Below are positions 1-5,297 of a stretch of 5,395 nt of DNA, piece by piece (within the stretch, counting starts at the first letter, position 1; each line of letters begins with the position of its first letter). A model generated the notes under the pieces. The model did no database searches. It was not told the DNA's origin and worked only from the letters and a program-made list of their open reading frames with translations. Where the stretch lies: contig JABMQV010000262.1 in NCBI GenBank assembly GCA_013203065.1, positions 1 to 5,395 on the forward strand, given 5' to 3'. The stretch comes from Desulfobacteraceae bacterium (GTDB lineage Bacteria > Desulfobacterota > DSM-4660 > Desulfatiglandales > Desulfatiglandaceae). The translations under genes were made by a program, and so were the position numbers.

Positions 1-1562
1 CCTTGCCAGTATTTTTCTTTCAACGTCTTCTTATCAATCTTCCCCGATCCGGTCTTTGGCAATACTTCTACGAAGTCCACAGATTTGGGGGCCTTATAAT
101 GAGCGATGTGCTCCTTGCAGAAAAAGATCAGTTCTTCTTCTGAAGCAGACGCCTCTTCTTTCAATACACAGACGGCCTTTACGGCTTCTCCCCATTTGTG
201 GTGCGGAACGCCCAAAACTGCGGCCTCCTTTATACCTGGATGCATATAAAACACATTTTCCACTTCGAGGGAAGACACATTCTCTCCCCCTGTGACAACC
301 ATGTCTTTCTTGCGGTCAACAATACCCAAATATCCTTCTCTATCGATGGTGGCCAAATCGCCTGTAAAAAGCCACCCGTTTTTAAAGGCCCGTGCGTTCT
401 CCTCGGGGAGTCTCCAGTAACCCGGTGTAATAATGTCTCCTTTGACGATAATCTCCCCCACCTGTTTTCCGTCGGGTTTAACATCCTGATCTTGTTCATC
501 CACCACCCGGATTTTCACCCCGAGAAAAGGTCGCCCGATTTTGGCCCTATACGCTACCTGCTCCTCCTGCGGTAAACGTTTCAAATTCTCCTTTAAACGG
601 CTGATTGTCAAAAAATGCGTTGTCTCGGTCATCCCGTAGTTTTGAATGTATTCACATTTGAAGGTGGCCATAATCTTTCGGACCAACTCCGGTGCAATCG
701 GTGCGCCACCACTGATCACCAGCCGCAGATGCCCATAGTCATACTGATGGACTTCAGGGGTGTTTAGAAGCATGTTCCACATGGTGGGAACAAGTTTGAC
801 CATTGTGATTTTTTCAGACTCTATTATTGCCGGAACTTGTTCTGGTATGAATTTATCTACTATGATGTGCCTCCCACCAGCCCAGGTTATGGCCCATGTG
901 TTACACGCATCTGCTATATGAAAAAGCGGTGCCCCGTGGAGCCAAACATCGTTGTCAGTAACCTGGTACTCATACAAGGTCCCCAACGCATGGGTCGTCA
1001 TGTTTTTGTGGGTCATGATGACCCCCTTTGGGCGGCCTGTTGAACCCGAGGTGTAATAAATCTGAGCGATATCCTCGGGATCAATATCCTTTTCTTCATA
1101 CCCCGGGTGTTTGGCTGAATCCAAAAATTGCTCGTAGGTGATTTCGTTTTTTCCGGGGCTGAAATCGGATGGTGCCCTTGACCAGATGATTCGCTCCAGA
1201 CTTCTTGTTTCGTCCCCCATGGCCAAGGTTTTTTCCCGAAGCTGGTGCTGGCAAATCAGCACTCCGGCCTGGGAGTCTTTGATCATAAATGCCAGTTCCG
1301 CTGGGGAAAGTCTCGTATTCAATGGAACAAGCACCGCCCCGATCTGAGCCGTTGCGTAATAAAGTTCCAGGAAGACATGGCAGTTTGAGTGCAAAATTGC
1401 CACTCTGTCTCCTTTACGGATACTGGCCTCGTGCAGTGCAGAAGCCAAAGAATCAACACGTTTCTTGAACTGTCCATAGGTAAAACTATTCCCGGAGCAA
1501 ACGATGGCCTTTTTGTTGGGGTAAAGCTTGACCGTATTGTAAATGGTATCTGGTATAATCAT
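1..1562 (-). CDS. AMP-forming acyl-CoA synthetase (ANL superfamily), C-terminus cut by window edge
   Basis: I translated this frame by hand: 520 codons stay open from the ATG at 1562 to the window edge. Expected reaction: carboxylate + ATP + CoA to acyl-CoA + AMP + PPi, in the cytoplasm. Visible ANL motifs, in order: the phosphate-binding loop YYTSGSTGRPKG (about 169-180), APLFH (211-215), YGMTE (309-313), the GWLFTGD aspartate motif (396-402), the hinge DRKKDMVVTGGENVSSLEVE (416-435), and the C-terminal PKTGSGKI with the expected adenylation lysine at about 508. All core motifs are intact, and with about 520 residues visible against a usual 510-550, only a few to a few tens of residues can be missing. 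The GGENVSSLEVE form resembles medium-chain or methylmercaptopropionate-type ligases, but the substrate is unknown. The start is fixed by an in-frame TAA directly before the ATG; an AAGGAA ribosome site sits 10 bases upstream. It begins 34 bases after tctA, so it is probably cotranscribed with the transporter. Confidence 0.95.
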   Translation of the reverse strand, partial: MIIPDTIYNTVKLYPNKKAIVCSGNSFTYGQFKKRVDSLASALHEASIRKGDRVAILHSNCHVFLELYYATAQIGAVLVPLNTRLSPAELAFMIKDSQAGVLICQHQLREKTLAMGDETRSLERIIWSRAPSDFSPGKNEITYEQFLDSAKHPGYEEKDIDPEDIAQIYYTSGSTGRPKGVIMTHKNMTTHALGTLYEYQVTDNDVWLHGAPLFHIADACNTWAITWAGGRHIIVDKFIPEQVPAIIESEKITMVKLVPTMWNMLLNTPEVHQYDYGHLRLVISGGAPIAPELVRKIMATFKCEYIQNYGMTETTHFLTISRLKENLKRLPQEEQVAYRAKIGRPFLGVKIRVVDEQDQDVKPDGKQVGEIIVKGDIITPGYWRLPEENARAFKNGWLFTGDLATIDREGYLGIVDRKKDMVVTGGENVSSLEVENVFYMHPGIKEAAVLGVPHHKWGEAVKAVCVLKEEASASEEELIFFCKEHIAHYKAPKSVDFVEVLPKTGSGKIDKKTLKEKYWQ

Positions 1563-1596
1563 TTACCGTTATTTCCTTGTCATTCCAAATAAACGG

Positions 1597-3147
1597 CTAA
1601 TTTTCTTTACGGATTACTCCTCTGGAGATAGTGATGATGGCTAGAATAGTGAGGATAAAAAATCCAATGGCGATGGGGCTTTCAAAAAAAATGAGTGGAC
1701 TGCCGCCTGAGAGCGCCAGTGACCGCCGCAATCCTCTTTCCAGCATTGGTGCAAGTACAAAAGCGATGAGGAACGGGATCGCCGACATTTCAAAGAGCGT
1801 CATCACGTATCCCACTATCCCGAAAATGATCATCGTTAGTATGTCGAACACGCTATTATTGATGGAATAGCTGCCAAAAACGCACAGGACAACGATGCTC
1901 GGAAAGATTATGGACGTGGGAATGCTTGTTGCGACCTTCTCGGCATAACGAATAAACAGTAGGCCCACCAGCCGCAATGCCACATCACACATGATCAGGG
2001 CGCAAAAAAGACCAAAGATCAGGTCAATATGATAGATGAAAAGCATAGGCCCCGGTGCCAGGTCAAAGATCATAAAAGCCCCAAGCATGACGGCCGTAAT
2101 GACGTCTCCCGGAATACCCAGAGTCAGCAATGGCACAAGTGTTGAGCCGTTGACGGCGTTATTACCGGCTTCCGCTGCCGCGACCCCCTCTAAAGAGCCG
2201 TTCCCAAACTCCTCTGGATGTTTCGATTTGCGCTTGGCCCGTTCGTAGCTGACAAAGGCCGAAGGTGTAGCCCCTAGCCCCGGGATAATGCCCAGGATGA
2301 GGCCGACGAAGCCACCCCTCACCATGTGCCGAAAAGAACCCTTGAACTCCGCCCAGGTCAAACGGCTGTCGTTCGGGTCCGAGGACTCCACAACGGTGAT
2401 CCGTGCCTGGCCTTTCATCTCTTTTGATCTGTTAAGTTGAAGTAAGATCTCTGGAACTGCAAAGAGGCCAATCAGAAGCGGGATAAAACTAAAACCCTTT
2501 AACATCTCCAGCGATCCGAAATCAAACCGGCCCGACGCTTCAAAGGGGTCCATTCCTACTGTTGCCACAAGGAAGCCCAAGGCACCCGCGATGAGCCCTT
2601 TGATCATTGATTGTCCGGCCACACCTCCGATTATGGTAACGGCGAATAGGATCAAGGCAAAATATTCAGGAGAGCCGAAATATAGCGCGAGGTTGCCCAG
2701 GAGCGGGCAAACCAGGATCACCACGATGGTGCTTGTAAGATCCCCAACGCAGGAGGACCAATTGGCCATCTTTAGAGCCTTGCCGGCCTTGCCCTTCTGT
2801 GACAGTTTAAATCCATCCAGAGCCGTGCATGCCGCAGCAGGAGTCCCCGGTGTATTCAGGACAATGGCGGAGATCGATCCACCATAAATGGCCCCCACGT
2901 AAACGGCGAGAAGCAGGGAAATGGCCGTCAATGGCTCCATGCTAAAAGTGAAAGGCAGCGTCAGAGCCACGGCCATCGTGATGGTCATGCCGGGTACGGC
3001 CCCGCAAAAGGTGCCGATCGCCACGCCCCCAAAGACGGCCAAGATGTTTCTAAAAGTAAAAAAATAGTTTATGCCTTGCAAAAAATGCGCAAAATAAGTG
3101 CTAAAGTAATTGCTTACAGCGTCCCAGATTGTCAGAAAAATATCCAT
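1597..3147 (-). CDS. tctA: Tripartite tricarboxylate transporter large membrane subunit, TctA family
   Basis: This 516-residue, very hydrophobic protein is the large integral membrane subunit of a TTT secondary transporter; it forms the translocation path and works with TctB and the periplasmic TctC. Its length matches the family (about 500). The family's internal duplication is clear: the first half has GTFCGAVPGM (45-54), then YVGAIYGGSISAIVLNTPGTP (83-103) and ALDGFKLSQKG (109-119); the second half has GIIPGLGATPSAFVSYERAKR (286-306), an EEFGNGSLEGVAAAEAGNNA stretch (312-331), LLTLGIPGDVITAVMLGA (340-357) and PGPMLF (365-370). The protein ends in a hydrophobic segment (about 489-507) and a short basic tail. 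An in-frame TAA lies 12 bases before the ATG, and the next Met is residue 54, inside the first conserved motif, so the start is secure. The ribosome site is poor (CGGGG only). It follows tctB by 62 bases. Substrate specificity cannot be read here; it depends mainly on the binding protein. Confidence 0.96.
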   Translation of the reverse strand: MDIFLTIWDAVSNYFSTYFAHFLQGINYFFTFRNILAVFGGVAIGTFCGAVPGMTITMAVALTLPFTFSMEPLTAISLLLAVYVGAIYGGSISAIVLNTPGTPAAACTALDGFKLSQKGKAGKALKMANWSSCVGDLTSTIVVILVCPLLGNLALYFGSPEYFALILFAVTIIGGVAGQSMIKGLIAGALGFLVATVGMDPFEASGRFDFGSLEMLKGFSFIPLLIGLFAVPEILLQLNRSKEMKGQARITVVESSDPNDSRLTWAEFKGSFRHMVRGGFVGLILGIIPGLGATPSAFVSYERAKRKSKHPEEFGNGSLEGVAAAEAGNNAVNGSTLVPLLTLGIPGDVITAVMLGAFMIFDLAPGPMLFIYHIDLIFGLFCALIMCDVALRLVGLLFIRYAEKVATSIPTSIIFPSIVVLCVFGSYSINNSVFDILTMIIFGIVGYVMTLFEMSAIPFLIAFVLAPMLERGLRRSLALSGGSPLIFFESPIAIGFFILTILAIITISRGVIRKEN

Positions 3148-3159
3148 AAATGACCCCGG

Positions 3160-3180
3160 TTACGAAAAAAAACTCGGCAT
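3160..3180 (-). other. Six-codon mini-ORF (MPSFFS) just upstream of tctA
   Basis: In the tctB-tctA gap an ATG at 3180 is preceded at about 6 bases by an AAAGGGTGAT-type ribosome site (3186-3195), clearly better than the site in front of tctA itself. The reading frame crosses a run of eight T (3165-3172) and stops with TAA, 12 bases before the tctA ATG and in the same frame. It could load ribosomes that re-initiate at tctA. This is inference from spacing only; such short ORFs also occur by chance. Confidence 0.3.
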
Positions 3181-3209
3181 TGGTTATCACCCTTTACCCA
3201 CAGCTTGAA

Positions 3210-3755
3210 TCAGAACCATCCCTCGAAGAGGACTCCCCTTGGGACGGTAACCTGCGCAATTTTTTCAAAAAAGAGAAAGACCAAAAGGACAAAGGCTATA
3301 GAAAAGGGGAGTGCCCAGTACCATTTTTGGAAGCCATAAATCCGCATCAACACAAACAAACTCAATATGCTCATGGGCACCATCCCGATGATTCTTATCC
3401 CATAAAAGAAACCGAACAAGATGGCTATGCAGCCAATGGTAATCAAGGTCACACGCTTGTCATCGGCCCGTGTGGAATTGTGGCTTGTCTGGGGGCTGTA
3501 ATAGAGCAGCAGAATGCTCAGGAAGGCAAGTAGAAATGTAATGGCATAAGGGAAAAAACTCGCTTTAACAGAACCTTGAGATCCCTCCATAGTTTCCACG
3601 TGAAAAGGGATCAGCCAGAAGCTGAGTAACAGAGAAAACGCCAGCAAAAATATGCTCAGATAGAAATCTTTGGTTTTAACCCTCTTATTCAGGAATTGCC
3701 TCAAAATAGAAACGTTTCCTTGCTTCTTGTCGTTTTCGGCCACTGGACACTCCAT
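3210..3755 (-). CDS. tctB: Tripartite tricarboxylate transporter small membrane subunit, TctB family
   Basis: This 181-residue membrane protein is the small, poorly conserved subunit of the TTT transporter and partners TctA in the inner membrane. Hydrophobic segments lie at about 31-50, 67-86, 102-119, 121-138 and 146-163, in line with the 4-5 helices of the family. The SFFPYAITFLLAFLSILLL stretch (66-84) is the typical TctB segment (an xxFPY motif running into helix 2), and the VPRG near residue 171 matches the usual C-terminal end. The N-terminus is a charged cytoplasmic tail of about 30 residues. The ATG at 3755 is the first possible Met after an in-frame TGA, but no real Shine-Dalgarno site precedes it (only GCGAG touching the ATG), so translation may be weak or coupled. 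It lies between tctC (209 bases upstream) and tctA (62 bases downstream); the long gap to tctC contains strong secondary-structure potential. Family assignment rests on both sequence and context. Confidence 0.9.
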   Translation of the reverse strand: MECPVAENDKKQGNVSILRQFLNKRVKTKDFYLSIFLLAFSLLLSFWLIPFHVETMEGSQGSVKASFFPYAITFLLAFLSILLLYYSPQTSHNSTRADDKRVTLITIGCIAILFGFFYGIRIIGMVPMSILSLFVLMRIYGFQKWYWALPFSIAFVLLVFLFFEKIAQVTVPRGVLFEGWF

Positions 3756-3782
3756 CTCGCTATCAGGAAAATTTATAGCCGC

Positions 3783-3903
3783 TCACGGGACTTTCCAGTT
3801 CTCCATAGGCGAGCAACCCCTTCCTTCCGATGACAGGACAGGTCATTGTCCCGGTTCAGGGGGCACTCCCGTTTATCCTATGGATCAGGTTACGATCCCG
3901 TGA
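3783..3903 (-). other. Nested inverted repeats in the tctC-tctB gap, possible structured RNA element
   Basis: Two perfect 8-bp inverted repeats are nested: an outer one, TCACGGGA at 3783-3790 with TCCCGTGA at 3896-3903, and an inner one, TCCATAGG at 3802-3809 with CCTATGGA at 3877-3884. The linkers between them are 11 bases on each side. Inside, CCCCT (3817-3821) can pair with AGGGG (3858-3862), and GGACA (3836-3840) with TGTCC (3847-3851). The result would be a long, interrupted stem ending 27 bases before the tctB ATG. I recognise no known riboswitch or intron consensus. The most likely role, by inference, is as an mRNA processing, stability or translation-control element between the binding protein and membrane subunit genes; a degraded mobile palindrome is the alternative. 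Strand is assigned from the transcript direction. Confidence 0.5.
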
Positions 3904-3921
3904 ACGGTTATTCCAACTCTC

Positions 3922-3964
3922 GACCTTTGCTTGAAAAATAGAAATTTCCAATAAGCTCAAGGTC
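3922..3964 (-). promoter_or_regulatory. Hairpin directly after the tctC stop codon
   Basis: In the transcript, the base after the tctC TAA opens a stem: GACCTT-GA-GCTT pairs with AAGC-A-AAGGTC (arms at 3953-3964 and 3922-3932), giving 10 base pairs with a small bulge and a 20-base loop. No run of U follows, so it does not look like an intrinsic terminator. A hairpin abutting a binding protein gene inside a transport operon commonly protects the upstream mRNA from 3' exonucleases, as the malE-malF palindromes do; that role here is inferred. Confidence 0.45.
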
Positions 3965-4966
3965 TTATTTACGGAGCAGGTTCAAATCGGTAAATATTGT
4001 ACGGTATCGCTTGAATTCCTTGTGTACAAAGGCGTTGAAATCCTTTGAATTTAGGTATCCAGGCATGTCTCCAAGGTTTTTTACCAGTTTCAGCCAGGGT
4101 TTGGCTTTGCAGGTTTTTTCAACGGCGGCTTCCCACACCTTGACGATATCATCCGGTAGACCCGGAGGACCCATCACACCTCTCCATCCAACCAAATCGA
4201 TATTGGGGTAGCCAAGTTCAGTATAGGTGGGAATATTTGGGAATTCCTTGAGCCTTTTGGGAGTGGTCACGGCCAGACCGCGCAACAATCCGCCTTTGAG
4301 GGGACTCACGAGTGGGGCTGAGTTGCACTGCATGAAATCTACCTCGCCCTGGACCACGGCCAGGGTTGCCGCGGCGCCCGAATCGTAGTGAACGGCTTTA
4401 GCGGCGGTGCTTGGAAGGCCAACTATCTTAAGAATCAGGACCCCTGCCAGATTGTGGATGGTCCCTGAACCCGCCGTGGAGAACTTGTACTTGCCAGGAT
4501 CAGCCTTCAGGGCCTTGAGCAGATCGTCAAAGGTTTTCCAGGGAGATTTGGCATTGACTACAAGTATATTGGGGTTGATCTGGGTTCGTGCCACAAATGT
4601 GAGATCGTCATATTTAAAAGGCAGGGTCGTGTCTCTGGCCGGTGTGATGGCGTTGGCCCCGATTGCAGCCATCATCATCTTGTAGCCATCGGGTTTACAT
4701 TTTCGAACATAGTCAAAGCAGATGCTTCCACTCGCGCCGGGTTTGTTTACCACCACCACGGGTTGACCCAAGTAATCCACGACAACGCTGCTCAGAATCC
4801 GGGCCGCCAGATCGGTTGCTCCACCGGGCCCGTAAGGAACATACATTTTAATCGGTTTTGTCGGATATTTTGTTTCTCCACACAGTGCGTTTCCAGAGGA
4901 AAATAGGATAACGAAGGCCAGAATGATACCAAGAGCTGATAAGCCAAGTAACCGCTTGCTTTTCAT
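3965..4966 (-). CDS. tctC: TTT transporter periplasmic substrate-binding protein, TctC/Bug family
   Basis: This 333-residue protein is the extracytoplasmic solute receptor of the TTT system; it binds a carboxylated ligand in the periplasm and hands it to TctA/TctB. An N-terminal Sec signal is visible: basic MKSKR, a hydrophobic core (about 6-22), and likely cleavage near ALC-GE (27-31). The Cys there does not sit in a good lipobox, so a soluble protein is more likely than a lipoprotein. The mature part starts with the family's hallmark KYPTKPIKMYVPYGPGG (33-49) followed by ATD (50-52), then LGQPVVVVNKPGASG (66-80), PDGY (92-95), the second ligand loop STAGSGTIHNLAG (163-175), QGEVDF (206-211), and PTYTELGYPNIDLVGWRG (246-263). 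Length is typical (300-340). The start has an excellent AAGGAGGT site. The family is widely expanded in proteobacteria and ligands vary (citrate, tartrate, aromatic acids, amino acids), so the ligand is not assigned. It is first of the transporter genes and probably the most strongly translated. Confidence 0.96.
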   Translation of the reverse strand: MKSKRLLGLSALGIILAFVILFSSGNALCGETKYPTKPIKMYVPYGPGGATDLAARILSSVVVDYLGQPVVVVNKPGASGSICFDYVRKCKPDGYKMMMAAIGANAITPARDTTLPFKYDDLTFVARTQINPNILVVNAKSPWKTFDDLLKALKADPGKYKFSTAGSGTIHNLAGVLILKIVGLPSTAAKAVHYDSGAAATLAVVQGEVDFMQCNSAPLVSPLKGGLLRGLAVTTPKRLKEFPNIPTYTELGYPNIDLVGWRGVMGPPGLPDDIVKVWEAAVEKTCKAKPWLKLVKNLGDMPGYLNSKDFNAFVHKEFKRYRTIFTDLNLLRK

Positions 4967-4970
4967 AGGA

Positions 4971-4980
4971 ACCTCCTTTT
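4971..4980 (-). promoter_or_regulatory. Strong ribosome-binding site of tctC
   Basis: AAAAGGAGGT on the minus strand puts GGAGG six to seven bases before the tctC ATG at 4966, which is near ideal. It is far stronger than the sites before tctB (essentially none) and tctA (CGGGG). The contrast fits the need for excess binding protein over membrane subunits, and it confirms the chosen tctC start. Confidence 0.85.
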
Positions 4981-5003
4981 TGTCGGAAAAAAGATAAAAG
5001 GTT

Positions 5004-5039
5004 TCAACAATTAACTACTGACAGGTCCACGAACTCCAT
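5004..5039 (-). other. Eleven-codon mini-ORF (MEFVDLSVVNC) in the tctC leader
   Basis: An ATG at 5039 with a weak AGGA site four bases upstream opens 11 codons ending in TGA, 37 bases before the tctC ATG. It could be a leader peptide in the tctC 5' untranslated region. The peptide shows no run of a regulatory amino acid and no obvious attenuator follows, so it may equally be chance. Confidence 0.2.
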
Positions 5040-5048
5040 AAATCCTAG

Positions 5049-5067
5049 TTACATCTCACCTCCTTTC
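5049..5067 (-). promoter_or_regulatory. Orphan near-perfect Shine-Dalgarno followed by start-stop ATG-TAA
   Basis: The minus strand reads GAAAGGAGGTG (5057-5067), AG, then ATG (5052-5054) followed at once by TAA (5049-5051). The match to the 16S anti-Shine-Dalgarno sequence is as good as that of tctC, yet it serves no gene. A short palindrome CTTTCTCAGAAAG (5063-5075) overlaps its upstream edge and could fold over part of it. It may be a ribosome standby or stalling site in the tctC leader, or the relic of a lost gene start. Confidence 0.4.
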
Positions 5068-5097
5068 TCAGAAAGAACTCAGGGGCTACGCCTAAAT

Positions 5098-5224
5098 TGG
5101 AATGATGGAACAGTGGAATATTGGAATAATGGGTCTTAATGAAAAATAATACAGAGTCAATTCCTCTGATTTCAATAACATTGTTAAACCCAGGCTTCCA
5201 CTATTCCAGCATTCCATCATTCCA
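5098..5224. repeat. 127-bp palindromic element with 8-base-periodic arms
   Basis: The left arm (5098-5133) and right arm (5189-5224) are inverted repeats matching at 29 of 36 positions, including a perfect outermost 13-base block. Each arm is itself a tandem array: on the plus strand the left arm is TGGAATGA, TGGAACAG, TGGAATAT, TGGAATAA, TGGG; the right arm, read on the minus strand, is TGGAATGA, TGGAATGC, TGGAATAG, TGGAAGCC, TGGG. The 55-base spacer is AT-rich. There is no open reading frame in it and no target-site duplication that I could make out. It resembles REP or MITE-type intergenic palindromes; similar TGGAATGATGG strings are, from memory, frequent between genes of some Desulfobacterota. 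It sits between the CoA-transferase stop and tctC and could form a long hairpin in RNA. Confidence 0.75.
5146..5175 (-). promoter_or_regulatory. Candidate sigma-70 promoter for the tct operon
   Basis: On the minus strand TTGAAA (5170-5175, five of six to TTGACA) and TATTAT (5146-5151, five of six to TATAAT) are 18 bases apart, inside the AT-rich spacer of the palindromic element and about 180 bases before the tctC ATG. Between the boxes lies an operator-like dyad, CAGAG-N7-CTCTG (5152-5156 and 5164-5168). AT-rich DNA gives such matches by chance, so this is a candidate only. Confidence 0.4.
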
Positions 5225-5251
5225 TGTGGCGGGTACAAAAAAATCGCCACA
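5225..5251. repeat. Short 7-bp inverted repeat abutting the palindromic element
   Basis: TGTGGCG (5225-5231) and CGCCACA (5245-5251) are perfect inverted repeats around a 13-base loop containing a run of seven A. The stem lies about 50 bases after the CoA-transferase stop and directly touches the end of the larger palindrome. No T-run follows the stem in either direction, so it is not a standard intrinsic terminator, though it could help define the 3' end of the CoA-transferase message. Confidence 0.4.
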
Positions 5252-5272
5252 AAAATCATCTAACTTCAATAG

Positions 5273-5282
5273 ATTGTACAAT
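5273..5282. promoter_or_regulatory. Perfect 10-bp palindrome ATTGTACAAT
   Basis: A perfect ten-base palindrome lies 15 bases after the CoA-transferase stop. It has the form of a dimeric repressor site, but no regulator gene is visible in the window and its position, before the large palindrome and the candidate promoter, is far from tctC. The rest of the 331-base gap (4967-5297) holds the elements listed separately; I see no gene in it. Confidence 0.2.
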
Positions 5283-5297
5283 TTCCGCGACGTATGA

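Noticed and set aside
56..1592. Plus-strand open frames (56-295, 198-575, 837-1043, 1138-1347, 1389-1592) and a minus-strand frame at 230-499
   Set aside because: All overlap the long minus-strand acyl-CoA synthetase, which has every ANL motif in place; their translations are low-complexity or motif-free shadows.
1631..2887. Plus-strand open frames opposite tctA (1631-1870, 2036-2248, 2591-2887)
   Set aside because: They are antisense shadows of a well-conserved membrane protein and have no recognisable domains.
3147..3180. N-terminal extension of TctA from the upstream ATG at 3180
   Set aside because: An in-frame TAA separates the two ATGs, and TctA from 3147 already has the full N-terminus expected of the family.
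3150..3533. 127-codon plus-strand frame opposite tctB
   Set aside because: The minus-strand frame has TctB features, the right hydrophobic pattern and operon context; the plus-strand product is polar and resembles nothing known to me.
3739..3745. GCCACTG string resembling part of a cobalamin riboswitch B12 box
   Set aside because: It is on the plus strand within the tctB coding start, against the direction of transcription, and the rest of the aptamer consensus is missing.
3670..4851. Plus-strand frames at 3670-3903, 4011-4211, 4407-4685 and 4663-4851
   Set aside because: They lie opposite tctB, tctC or the structured gap; they have no ribosome sites or motifs.
3965..4966. Lipoprotein anchoring of the binding protein through the Cys near residue 29
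   Set aside because: The residues before the Cys (NAL) do not fit a lipobox; ordinary signal peptidase cleavage is more likely.
5225..5251. Intrinsic terminator after the CoA-transferase
   Set aside because: The stem is only 7 bp and no U-run follows it in either orientation; kept only as an inverted repeat.
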